Positions 1 through 6,426 of a stretch of 8,775 bases of DNA are shown here, in pieces (position 1 is the stretch's first letter; each line of letters begins with the position of its first letter). Location: contig CALJFL010000079.1 of the NCBI GenBank assembly GCA_938074135.1, positions 1 through 8,775 of the forward strand, in the 5' to 3' direction. A program made the translations under genes and the position numbers. Source of the DNA: an uncultured Halieaceae bacterium. GTDB lineage: Bacteria; Pseudomonadota; Gammaproteobacteria; Pseudomonadales; Halieaceae. The notes under the pieces are model-generated. The model saw only the letters and a list, made by a program, of their open reading frames with translations. It searched no databases and was not told the DNA's origin.

Positions 1-2064
1 GATGTAGCCGTACTGACACCCTCACTCAATATCAATGTCAATATCAGCCCCTTCAGCACCCGCGTCACCATACGCGGCATTGGAACGACAGGCTCTACCT
101 TCCTCGAACCCTCCGTAGGCACCTTTGTCGACGGGGTTTACCTCAACCGTTCGGGCCTTGCGGTATCAGACCTGGTCGACATCGAACGCATCGAAGTGTT
201 GCAGGGACCACAGGGCACGCTGTACGGAAAAAACACCAACGCCGGCGCCATCAGCATCACCACCAAAAGTCCCAACTTCGAGGAGACTGAGGGCCACCTG
301 GAGGCCACTGCGGGCAATTACTCCATGCAGCGCGTTACCGGTTCACTTTCCGGGCCCATTACTGACAACCTGGCTTATCGTCTGGCGGGTAATTACCACG
401 AACGCGATGGCTATCTTGAGAACCGCGCAGGCCCGGACCTCAATGATGCCGATGAATGGAACGTGGTGGGTAAGCTGCAATGGGAACCGACTGACGAGCT
501 TTCCATATTGCTTAAGGCCAGCCACGTAGAGCGCGACATGAACTGCTGTTCACCGGATGGGGTTCAAGATCCCATCGCAGAGCAAGCTATTATCGACCGC
601 GGTCAACCACCTTTGGGTGATGACCCTTTTGATCAGAAGACCTCCCAGGATGTGCCCAGTCCTTTCGAGCAGGAGTCTACGGCGGCTTCGTTGCATATTG
701 ATTATGATGCCGACTGGGGCACCATCACCTCGATCACCGCCTGGGACGACTATGACCTCGAATCCTCTCAGGAAACGAGCCGCTCGGTGCTTGATATTGT
801 CTATGCCAATCAACCCCAGTCCGGCGACAGTTTTTCCCAGGAACTGCGCTTTAACGGTGATACCGACAATGTGGACTACATGGTCGGCCTGTATTATTTC
901 GAGCAGGAAACACGGGAGTTTGAAGGCAAACTGTCCACCATCGTTGGCGATGACATGGGCGTTGCAACACAAATATTCGGCTCGCAACTCGCCCTCATCG
1001 CTGCACCGGGAGATTTCAGCTACCAGGACAGTGTGTTTGAGACAGAAACGATCGCCGTGTTCAGCCGCGCTACCTGGCATATCGGCGACAATTGGCACCT
1101 GACCGGCGGCCTACGCTGGAGCGACGAGGAAAAAGACGCGGACTTATTTGTGGATGTGGAATCCACCGCTCTCACCGCCCAGGACCCGGAGAACATCCCA
1201 CCGCCCCTGCTCGCGCAACTGGCGCAAGCTGGTATCTTCCCGCCCTTCTCTTTACTGTCATCAGCTCGCCCGGAGATCGACCAATCCTTCAACCGCAGTA
1301 GCGATAATGTCGATTGGCTGGCCAGCGTAAGCTACGACCTCAACATCGATACGCTGTTGTTCGCCAGCGCCTCTACCGGCACCAAATCCGGCGGCTTCAA
1401 CGGTGTGGCCGGCGACATTGAGGATCGCGAGTTTGATGACGAAGACACCACCAGCTATGAGTTGGGCATAAAGACCACGCTACTGGACTCACGGCTGCGG
1501 ATTAACTCCACACTCTTCTTCACCGAAATCGAAGAATTGCAGTCCAACCAGCAGGCGACAAGTGGCTTAGGCCAATTCACCTCAAACCAGGGTGAGGCAG
1601 AAGTTGCTGGGCTGGATTTTCAACTGGATGCCCTGCCCTTGCCCAACCTGACTGTGACCCTCGGTCTGCAATACCTGGACAAGTATGAGTTCACCGCGGG
1701 ACCCGATAAGGGTCTGGACCTGGCCTGGGCAGCCGAACTCAGCGGCAGCCTCGCTGCGACGCTTGTGCTTCCGCTGGCTGACGGCGGTGTCTATCTGCGC
1801 GGGGATTACAGCTTCATGGGTGACCACACAACCAATGGCGCCAGCGCGGCGCAGCTGGAAGCAAAGGATGAACAGGACCGCGAGAACCTCAACATGACGC
1901 TGGGATGGCGTAATGACAACTGGAATATCAGTTTATGGGGCAAAAACCTGACCGATGAGGAATACGCGGCGACGACCCTTGTGACCTACCCCCTTACTGG
2001 TTTGGACGCCTACTTTCTAGCGCCGCCCAGAACCTATGGTGCCACCCTGCGCTACGACTTCTAG
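1..2064 (+). CDS. TonB-dependent outer-membrane receptor, 5' truncated
   Basis: This is an outer-membrane active transporter driven by the TonB-ExbB-ExbD system. The frame is open from base 1, so the gene begins before the window; 687 codons are visible. The signal peptide, TonB box and first part of the plug are missing, probably 60-100 residues judging by the usual family length. The plug domain is clear at residues 1 to about 90: a TIRGIG segment, then VGTFVDGVYLNR, then IERIEVLQGPQGTLYGKN followed by AGAISITTK, the classic end of the plug. The rest is beta-barrel with many aromatic strand ends, and the protein ends in YGATLRYDF with the terminal Phe typical of Bam-assembled barrels. A vicinal Cys182-Cys183 pair lies in a probable extracellular loop. 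The substrate cannot be read from sequence; neighbouring sulfatase and MBL genes hint at a sulfated or hydrophobic compound. It is transcribed toward the RAYT gene, and a repeat hairpin with a T-run follows the stop. Confidence 0.95.
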   Translation, partial: DVAVLTPSLNINVNISPFSTRVTIRGIGTTGSTFLEPSVGTFVDGVYLNRSGLAVSDLVDIERIEVLQGPQGTLYGKNTNAGAISITTKSPNFEETEGHLEATAGNYSMQRVTGSLSGPITDNLAYRLAGNYHERDGYLENRAGPDLNDADEWNVVGKLQWEPTDELSILLKASHVERDMNCCSPDGVQDPIAEQAIIDRGQPPLGDDPFDQKTSQDVPSPFEQESTAASLHIDYDADWGTITSITAWDDYDLESSQETSRSVLDIVYANQPQSGDSFSQELRFNGDTDNVDYMVGLYYFEQETREFEGKLSTIVGDDMGVATQIFGSQLALIAAPGDFSYQDSVFETETIAVFSRATWHIGDNWHLTGGLRWSDEEKDADLFVDVESTALTAQDPENIPPPLLAQLAQAGIFPPFSLLSSARPEIDQSFNRSSDNVDWLASVSYDLNIDTLLFASASTGTKSGGFNGVAGDIEDREFDDEDTTSYELGIKTTLLDSRLRINSTLFFTEIEELQSNQQATSGLGQFTSNQGEAEVAGLDFQLDALPLPNLTVTLGLQYLDKYEFTAGPDKGLDLAWAAELSGSLAATLVLPLADGGVYLRGDYSFMGDHTTNGASAAQLEAKDEQDRENLNMTLGWRNDNWNISLWGKNLTDEEYAATTLVTYPLTGLDAYFLAPPRTYGATLRYDF

Positions 2065-2091
2065 CGAAACTTCAGGGCAGGCTGTTATTTG

Positions 2092-2128
2092 GTGGTCTGT
2101 CCCCTCTTTTTTTTGGGGGACAGACCAC
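2092..2128. repeat. REP-like inverted repeat A (between receptor and RAYT genes)
   Basis: Two perfect 13-nt arms, GTGGTCTGTCCCC at 2092-2104 and GGGGACAGACCAC at 2116-2128, are separated by an 11-nt T-rich loop. This pair has the arms in the opposite order to copies C, D and E (GTGGTC arm first). The right end shares one base with the RAYT stop codon (TAG on the minus strand at 2130-2128). The same core recurs at 2917-2949, 5797-5857, 6344-6424 and 8487-8533, so it is a dispersed repeat and not a one-off hairpin. Confidence 0.93.
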
Positions 2129-2136
2129 TATTTTTT
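2092..2136 (+). terminator. Probable Rho-independent terminator of the receptor gene, formed by a repeat hairpin
   Basis: Read on the plus strand, the 13-bp repeat stem (2092-2104 with 2116-2128) is followed directly by TATTTTTT (2129-2136). This is the layout of an intrinsic terminator and lies 27 nt after the receptor stop codon. On the minus strand the hairpin is not followed by a T-run, so termination there is less likely to be intrinsic. Function is inferred from structure only. Confidence 0.6.
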
Positions 2137-2820
2137 CACCCCAACCGGCCTACCGGGGTGCCCACGCGACACCCTCCTGTTCAGCACAAATTCCATCTCC
2201 CGGCCGAAGCGCTCATCACCCAGTACAAAGTTGCCGTTGGTCGCCGATCGGATAGATTTGGCCAGTTCTTCGCTCACGCCTGACGCTACCAACGACCGAT
2301 AGGTGCTTTGCCTTTCCCGCGCATTGTTGCCCAGGCTCAGGTAGTTGCCGTGTGGTGTGATCAGGGCGTTCTCTACTCCCTCGCCATTGCAACTGTAGCT
2401 CGACCATCGATAGTCGCCAGGGTGTTCCGTCATACTGGCTCGCACGGGGTTCAATTCAATATAGCGGTAACAATGCAGCGCGTAATGCTCATTCTGGGCG
2501 AGGCAGGATTTAAAGCGACCTTCCCAAAGTGTCCCGCTGCGTTGGTAATTGCGGTTGATGTACTGAGCATGGCGCTGGCCCAGCCGCTTCATCATGAGAG
2601 ACGGACCAGTGACTTCCTCCGGCGTAAGCAGAATATGAATATGGTTGGTCATCAGGCAGTACGCATGAACGGCACATCCATGCTCACCGGATAGCTGCGC
2701 TAGCTGATGCACGTAGTAGAGATAATCCTGTTCCGAAAAGAAGCATACGGAACGGTTATTACCTCTTTGGATAATATGCCAAGCCACATTGGCAATGGCG
2801 AGTCGCGCTCTTCTTGGCAT
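2128..2820 (-). CDS. REP-associated tyrosine transposase (RAYT, Y1 / IS200-IS605 TnpA superfamily)
   Basis: This is a single-strand DNA transposase of the HUH superfamily. The RAYT branch is known to bind and cleave REP hairpins and is thought to spread them. The 230-residue protein has the N-terminal family motif MPRRARL...WHIIQRGNNR, the HUH metal-binding motif NHIHIL with His60 and His62, the segment GTLWEGRFKS (residues 96-105), and the YIELNPVRA motif. Tyr120 of that last motif is the likely nucleophile; Tyr118 is an alternative. The C-terminus ends in the basic GHPGRP stretch common in the family. Length is normal and no frameshift is seen, so the gene looks intact. The start is supported by GGGAG six nt upstream of the ATG. 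Unlike an IS, it lacks terminal inverted repeats of its own but is bracketed by copies of the local repeat (2092-2128 and 2917-2949), as RAYT genes usually are. Its stop codon touches repeat A. Transposition itself cannot be shown here. Confidence 0.95.
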   Translation of the reverse strand: MPRRARLAIANVAWHIIQRGNNRSVCFFSEQDYLYYVHQLAQLSGEHGCAVHAYCLMTNHIHILLTPEEVTGPSLMMKRLGQRHAQYINRNYQRSGTLWEGRFKSCLAQNEHYALHCYRYIELNPVRASMTEHPGDYRWSSYSCNGEGVENALITPHGNYLSLGNNARERQSTYRSLVASGVSEELAKSIRSATNGNFVLGDERFGREMEFVLNRRVSRGHPGRPVGVKK

Positions 2821-2916
2821 ATCGAACTCCCTCTCGATATCGCGTTAAAGAGCGGTAAGTTTATGACCAATGGGACGGGCAAAGGTCGGCATGGACGTAA
2901 AGGGCTGAAATCTTGA

Positions 2917-2949
2917 CCTGTCCCCTATCTTAAAACCGTGGTCTGTCCC
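2917..2949. repeat. REP-like repeat B, two arms in direct orientation, upstream of RAYT
   Basis: CCTGTCCCCTAT at 2917-2928 and GTGGTCTGTCCC at 2938-2949 are two arms of the dispersed repeat in the same orientation, so they cannot form the hairpin seen elsewhere. The first arm has lost its GTGGT end (GACCTG instead of GGTCTG); the second has three C where other copies have four. Together with repeat A they bracket the RAYT gene. The second arm runs straight into the stop codon of the GST-like gene (TAA on the minus strand at 2952-2950). The 96 bases between this repeat and the RAYT start (2821-2916) hold no gene and no promoter I can defend. Confidence 0.85.
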
Positions 2950-4077
2950 TTATTTCCATACCTCCAGGTTGTCGGATCGTTGTAGCTGCCGATCCAGTGT
3001 GATGGACAGGACGTCGGACATGCCACAGGCCTGGAGCATTTGATCCACCGACGCCTGTTCGTTCGCAGCAAGACCCGCGTAAATTGCCTGCACGCGCGCC
3101 AGCATGTAAAAACGGTAGGGTTGGGCCAGGGCACTAATGGTCTGCCCGCGCACGGTAAACTCGCCATTCCCCAGAGGGTTGGCCAATCGACCTACGGCGG
3201 CAGTCCCCGCCTCGGGCTGATGTTCCGCCAACCAGTCATTGATGCATGCGGCGGCAGCGCGGGTCTCGGGTACGAAATCCTCCGCCAGTACGCGTAGTAC
3301 AGCCAGCAGGGTTTCCGGTACCTCATCATCCGCCAGATAATCGGTGCCTGCCGTAAAATATTCCGGCACATCCTGGTCGGCCCTGTTCATTCGCTCAACC
3401 CAGCGATACACGCGTGTGGCGCGCTGCTGCATCAAACGCGCCGGGTGGGGGTCTCTTCCCAGGTGAGCATACATGGGCGCCAGCAGGCCGAAGTCGCCGA
3501 CACAGGGCCGCCAGCCCAGCAGGTAGGGGTACTGCTCAAAGTGGACATTGAGCGCATCGAGATACTCCAGGTAAAGTTCTTCGATCAGTCCCTGCGACTG
3601 TTCGGTGACACCGAAAATCTGCCCTACATAGCGCATTCGATTCATCATGTGCTCGGTTTTATCCTGCCGCTGGGGCGTGTCGCGCTGGGAATGCAGGAAG
3701 TGGTAGCCAACAAAATCCAGGTTCTCCTGCGGGTAATTCCAGCGATAGTGCATGGCCGGGCGCAGCAGGCCGTCGGTGCCGAGCACATCAAACAGCGCGC
3801 TAATGATTCGCTGGCGCGGACCAGCAGGCTGGCAGGGCCTATCGTTGGCGGCTTCGAAGTGTTCGATAATGGCGGCGCCATCGCGAATCACCTCTCCTGT
3901 CGGGGTCACCAGCGTGGGGATTGTCGGCAATTTTCCCTTGGGCAACACCTCCGCCTTGAAACTCTCATGACCGGTGGAAAGTTCCTGAAACGGAATACCC
4001 TGTTTGATCAGGTAGGCACGAGCCCGCCCTGAGTAAAGTGAATGGGTAATGGCGTACAGGCGGTGGACATCGGTCAT
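2950..4077 (-). CDS. Long glutathione S-transferase-like protein
   Basis: This is a cytosolic GST-fold protein, likely conjugating or binding glutathione with an unknown substrate. The 375 residues start with a thioredoxin-like domain (about 1-80): the RLYAITHSLYSGRARAYLIKQGIPF strand-helix unit, then LPTIPTLVTPTG with the cis-Pro turn, then IRDGAAIIEHFEA, the usual glutathione-binding end. An alpha-helical GST C-domain follows (about 90-240) with VGDFGLLAPMYAHLGRDP (Asp205 at the helix-6 cap). About 130 further residues to the end have no function I recognise; typical GSTs are 200-240 aa. I chose the ATG at 4077 because it starts the GST fold, has AAGGA nine nt upstream, and overlaps the sulfatase stop as TGATG, implying translational coupling. 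The frame stays open far upstream inside the sulfatase gene, but that extension is out-of-frame overlap. The last codon and stop abut repeat B, which may have set the C-terminus. Confidence 0.85.
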   Translation of the reverse strand: MTDVHRLYAITHSLYSGRARAYLIKQGIPFQELSTGHESFKAEVLPKGKLPTIPTLVTPTGEVIRDGAAIIEHFEAANDRPCQPAGPRQRIISALFDVLGTDGLLRPAMHYRWNYPQENLDFVGYHFLHSQRDTPQRQDKTEHMMNRMRYVGQIFGVTEQSQGLIEELYLEYLDALNVHFEQYPYLLGWRPCVGDFGLLAPMYAHLGRDPHPARLMQQRATRVYRWVERMNRADQDVPEYFTAGTDYLADDEVPETLLAVLRVLAEDFVPETRAAAACINDWLAEHQPEAGTAAVGRLANPLGNGEFTVRGQTISALAQPYRFYMLARVQAIYAGLAANEQASVDQMLQACGMSDVLSITLDRQLQRSDNLEVWK

Positions 4078-5945
4078 CAGTGCGATTCCTTCTTCATTCG
4101 ATAGGCGACATAAAATGGCAGCAACACCAGCAGGGTCAGGAGGAACAAAAGCATTCCCTCGCGGTACTGTTTCTGTAGCATATTGGACACCAGCTGTTTC
4201 ATCTGCGTATAGCCAGCAGGCAGGGGCAGTACGCCATTCTCCCGCTGGTAACGCTGATAGCGGGACAACATGCGCTGGAAGGTAGCGGGTTGGGTACTGG
4301 CAAGGTCTACCGTCTCCCCTGGGTCCTCGACAATATTGAATAACCGCCACTGGCCATCGCCCAAGGGCGGCTGGTTGACCACCAATTTGTAATCGCCCTG
4401 GAACAGGGCCGCATGGCCGGTCAGTTCGTAGCCCACCGCATCATCATCGCTGTAAACGCGCTCAGCTTTCCCTGTTAGCACCGGTGTCAGGTCGCGTCCG
4501 GTCATGGGCAGCACCGGCCTGCCGGCATAGCGCGCACCAGGCTGTGCGACTCCAGCCATGGACAGGATGGTGGGAGTGATATCTGTAGCCCAGGTAAATG
4601 CACGGTTCAGCTCATTGGTCTGCGGCAAAGGCTTACCGGCAATGATCAACGGCACACGCATACCACCCTCCCCGGTGTAAAACTTGTAAAAAGAAAGGGG
4701 GCTGGCTGCGGCGCTGGCGAAGCTGGGGCTGATCGTATTGTAACTGCCCTTCAGGCCGAGGCGATCATAATCCAGGTGGTAACCAAGCCGTTCTGGACCG
4801 AGATTAAACGGAAAAGCCATCGGATCAGCGGGGCCGCTGCCTTCGCTGCCGTTATCCGAGGTAACAATGAAAATGGTATTTTCGTACTGCCCCTGTGACT
4901 TGAGGTAGGCCACCAGGCGTCCAATATGAAAGTCCATGGCTTCGATCATGCCGGCGTAAACCGCCATACGCTTGGCCTCATAGCGCTTGCGCTGTGCATC
5001 CAGCGCGTCCCAATCGTCTGTGGTCGCCATATCCACCATCGCCGTATCCGCTGGCACTATGCCCAGCTCCACCGCCCGCTCCAGACGCTGCTTGCGCAGT
5101 GAGTTCCAACCCGAGTCGTACACCCCCATGTATTTGTCGATGTACTCCTGTGGCGCCTGCACGGGTATGTGCACCGCCTGGAAAGGCACATAGGCAAAAA
5201 ACGGCTTGCCGTCTTGCAGGTTGCTATCAATAAACTCAATGGTTTTATCGATCAGGAAGCGTGAGGAATAAAAGTCATCTGGCAGGGTGATACGCTCACC
5301 ATCGGCAAACCAGTTGGCGTGTTCGTACAGGGTCAGGTAAGGACGCTGCTCCCAGTTGTCGGCGCCGGAATCCATCAACGCCACCGTGCGTTCGAAACCG
5401 CGCCGGCTGGGACGTTTATCCGGGGTGCCCCCAAGGTGCCATTTGCCCGCCATATACGTGTGATAACCGGCGTCTTCCAACAAGGTGGCCACGGTTACCA
5501 CATTGTCACCCAGCACCCCCTGGTAGTGGGCGTGAGTACGCCGCTGGGGTGTCAACATTTCAGGAATATTCGGCACACCAGCCAGGTGGTTGTCCACACC
5601 GGTGAGCAACATGGCCCGGGCCGGGGCACAGTTGGCGGCGGTGTGGTAGTTGGTGAATCGCACCCCCTGCTCCGCCAGGGCCGACAGGGCGGGCGTGTTC
5701 ACTTCGCTGCCATAGGGAGCAATGTCGGTGTAACCCAGGTCGTCTGCGAGGATAAAAACGATGTTCGGGCGTGGAGCGGCAGCGGGCGGCGAATCAGGGG
5801 ACAAAATAGGGGACAGACCACGTTTTAGCTCGTTTAAAGGTGGTCTGTCCCCTATTTGGTCTTCGGCTGCCTGCACACAGGCAGTTGAGAACGCCAATAA
5901 CAGCGAGACCGCCAGGCCCCACTGCCGAATGCCAGACACTTTCAC
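4077..5945 (-). CDS. Exported formylglycine-type sulfatase with C-terminal membrane anchor and an in-frame repeat insertion
   Basis: This is a type I sulfatase (alkaline-phosphatase superfamily) that hydrolyses sulfate esters outside the cytoplasm. With the GTG start at 5945 it is 622 aa. Residues 1-27 form a signal peptide (WGLAVSLLLAFSTACVQA). Residues about 30-51 are encoded by repeat C and are not expected in sulfatases. The catalytic domain opens with PNIVFILADDLGYTD (metal-binding Asp68, Asp69). CAPAR follows (Cys106, Arg110), the C-x-P-x-R formylglycine motif, then AMLLTG. AGKWHLGG and TSDNGSEG supply further active-site residues. The last 30 residues hold a hydrophobic helix (about 597-616) followed by RMKKESH, so the enzyme is probably tethered to the inner membrane. 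AGAGG lies nine nt before this GTG. A TTG at 5948 (six nt) is possible; the ATG at 6002 lies inside the upstream gene and would add a charged tail before the signal peptide. It starts 4 nt after the DUF4345-like stop and overlaps the GST start by 1 nt. No formylglycine-generating enzyme is in the window. Substrate unknown. Confidence 0.93.
   Translation of the reverse strand: MKVSGIRQWGLAVSLLLAFSTACVQAAEDQIGDRPPLNELKRGLSPILSPDSPPAAAPRPNIVFILADDLGYTDIAPYGSEVNTPALSALAEQGVRFTNYHTAANCAPARAMLLTGVDNHLAGVPNIPEMLTPQRRTHAHYQGVLGDNVVTVATLLEDAGYHTYMAGKWHLGGTPDKRPSRRGFERTVALMDSGADNWEQRPYLTLYEHANWFADGERITLPDDFYSSRFLIDKTIEFIDSNLQDGKPFFAYVPFQAVHIPVQAPQEYIDKYMGVYDSGWNSLRKQRLERAVELGIVPADTAMVDMATTDDWDALDAQRKRYEAKRMAVYAGMIEAMDFHIGRLVAYLKSQGQYENTIFIVTSDNGSEGSGPADPMAFPFNLGPERLGYHLDYDRLGLKGSYNTISPSFASAAASPLSFYKFYTGEGGMRVPLIIAGKPLPQTNELNRAFTWATDITPTILSMAGVAQPGARYAGRPVLPMTGRDLTPVLTGKAERVYSDDDAVGYELTGHAALFQGDYKLVVNQPPLGDGQWRLFNIVEDPGETVDLASTQPATFQRMLSRYQRYQRENGVLPLPAGYTQMKQLVSNMLQKQYREGMLLFLLTLLVLLPFYVAYRMKKESH
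5797..5857. repeat. REP-like repeat C, inside the sulfatase coding sequence
   Basis: A perfect 18-bp inverted repeat is formed by 5804-5821 (AAATAGGGGACAGACCAC) and 5840-5857, with an 18-nt loop. An additional shortened arm, GGGGACA at 5797-5803, sits just before it in direct orientation. The inverted repeat is 54 nt, exactly 18 codons, and has no stop in the sulfatase frame. The loop contains CTCGTTTAAA (5829-5838), which is also found in repeat D on the opposite strand, showing that C and D are copies of the same asymmetric element. On the sulfatase strand it encodes a peptide containing GDRPPLNELKRGLSP. Confidence 0.95.
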
Positions 5946-5949
5946 CAAC

Positions 5950-6327
5950 TCAAGCCTCTTCCGGCAGCCGGCGCGACGCCACCAACAAGATGATCGAAAC
6001 AATCACCTCAGGGGCAATCAGGTCCAGTGCAAGAGTGGCATCGTGCACCAACCAAGCAAGGACACGGCCAACGGCCGTGATAGATAGCAACATGATCGCC
6101 GGGTAATACCAACTGCGACGCCCACTGATCAGCGCAATCAACATGCAACTGGCCAGCGTCAGGAAAAAGGCAGACATGTCACCCACCTGGGAACTCAAGC
6201 CCACACCCTGGTCGAGAGTCAGGCCAAACGTGGGCGCCACCCCGGCAGGGGCTACCAGCCAACGCAATCCCGTTACCAGGAACAGTATTGCGGGTAGAAG
6301 CACCAGAATTTTCAGGACTCTATTCAT
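5950..6327 (-). CDS. Small integral membrane protein, DUF4345-like
   Basis: This is a 125-residue protein with four predicted membrane helices, at about residues 4-25, 50-69, 73-95 and 98-118. A short polar loop (about 28-48, GVAPTFGLTLDQGVGLSSQ) follows helix 1 and precedes the helix that begins DMSAFF. The size and the pattern of a conserved Arg after the second hairpin (GRRSWYYPA...AVGRVLAW) resemble the DUF4345 family, whose function is unknown; this assignment is from memory of the family and is moderate. The start has a strong GAGGAAAG Shine-Dalgarno six nt upstream of the ATG. The stop is 4 nt before the sulfatase GTG, so the two are very likely cotranscribed, and the sulfatase ribosome-binding site lies within this gene's last codons. 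Repeat D ends 16 nt before its start codon, in the intercistronic space after the DJ-1/PfpI-like gene. Confidence 0.8.
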   Translation of the reverse strand: MNRVLKILVLLPAILFLVTGLRWLVAPAGVAPTFGLTLDQGVGLSSQVGDMSAFFLTLASCMLIALISGRRSWYYPAIMLLSITAVGRVLAWLVHDATLALDLIAPEVIVSIILLVASRRLPEEA

Positions 6328-6343
6328 CTTCTTTCCTCTGCAT

Positions 6344-6424
6344 TTCGGGGACAGACCACGTTTAAACGAGAAGAGCGGTTAAACGTGGTCTGTCCCCGAA
6401 CCAAACGTGGTCTGTCCCCGAACC
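6344..6424. repeat. REP-like repeat D: perfect 22-bp inverted repeat plus an exact tandem copy of one arm
   Basis: Arms at 6344-6365 and 6379-6400 are exact reverse complements over 22 nt (TTCGGGGACAGACCACGTTT... with its mate), with a 13-nt spacer. A third arm follows: 6403-6424 is an exact duplicate of 6381-6402 (22 nt, beginning AAACGTGGTCTGTCCCC). It fills almost the whole gap between the DJ-1/PfpI-like gene and the DUF4345-like gene, ending 2 nt before the former's stop codon and 16 nt from the latter's start. A transcript through it would carry a very stable hairpin, which could shield the upstream message end or dampen readthrough. Confidence 0.96.
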
Positions 6425-6426
6425 AA

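Noticed and set aside
550..1098. Overlapping open frames of about 180 codons on both strands within the receptor gene.
   Set aside because: They coincide with a continuous, clearly typed receptor frame; low-complexity composition and no start signals suggest composition effects.
2092..2949. Conventional insertion sequence with terminal inverted repeats and target duplication around the transposase.
   Set aside because: The flanking arms are the dispersed repeat in mixed orientation, no target-site duplication is visible, and the protein is a single-strand Y1 enzyme that does not make one.
3445..4032. 195-codon open frame opposite the GST-like gene.
   Set aside because: It is the antisense shadow of a well-supported GST-fold gene with no protein family features of its own.
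4078..4350. N-terminal extension of the GST-like frame to 466 codons.
   Set aside because: It overlaps the sulfatase C-terminus out of frame, and the GST fold starts exactly at the ATG of the TGATG overlap, which has its own Shine-Dalgarno.
5870..5945. Lipoprotein signal at Cys23 of the sulfatase (FSTAC).
   Set aside because: Position -3 is Ser instead of Leu/Val/Ile, so the lipobox is poor; an ordinary signal peptidase I site near VQA fits better.
5946..6002. ATG start for the sulfatase at 6002.
   Set aside because: It would put 19 Arg/Cys-rich residues before the signal peptide and overlap the DUF4345-like gene by 53 nt; the GTG at 5945 has AGAGG at a suitable distance.
6381..6424. Tandem 22-nt repeats as a mini CRISPR array.
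   Set aside because: The two copies are directly adjacent with no spacer, belong to the dispersed REP-like family, and no cas gene is present.
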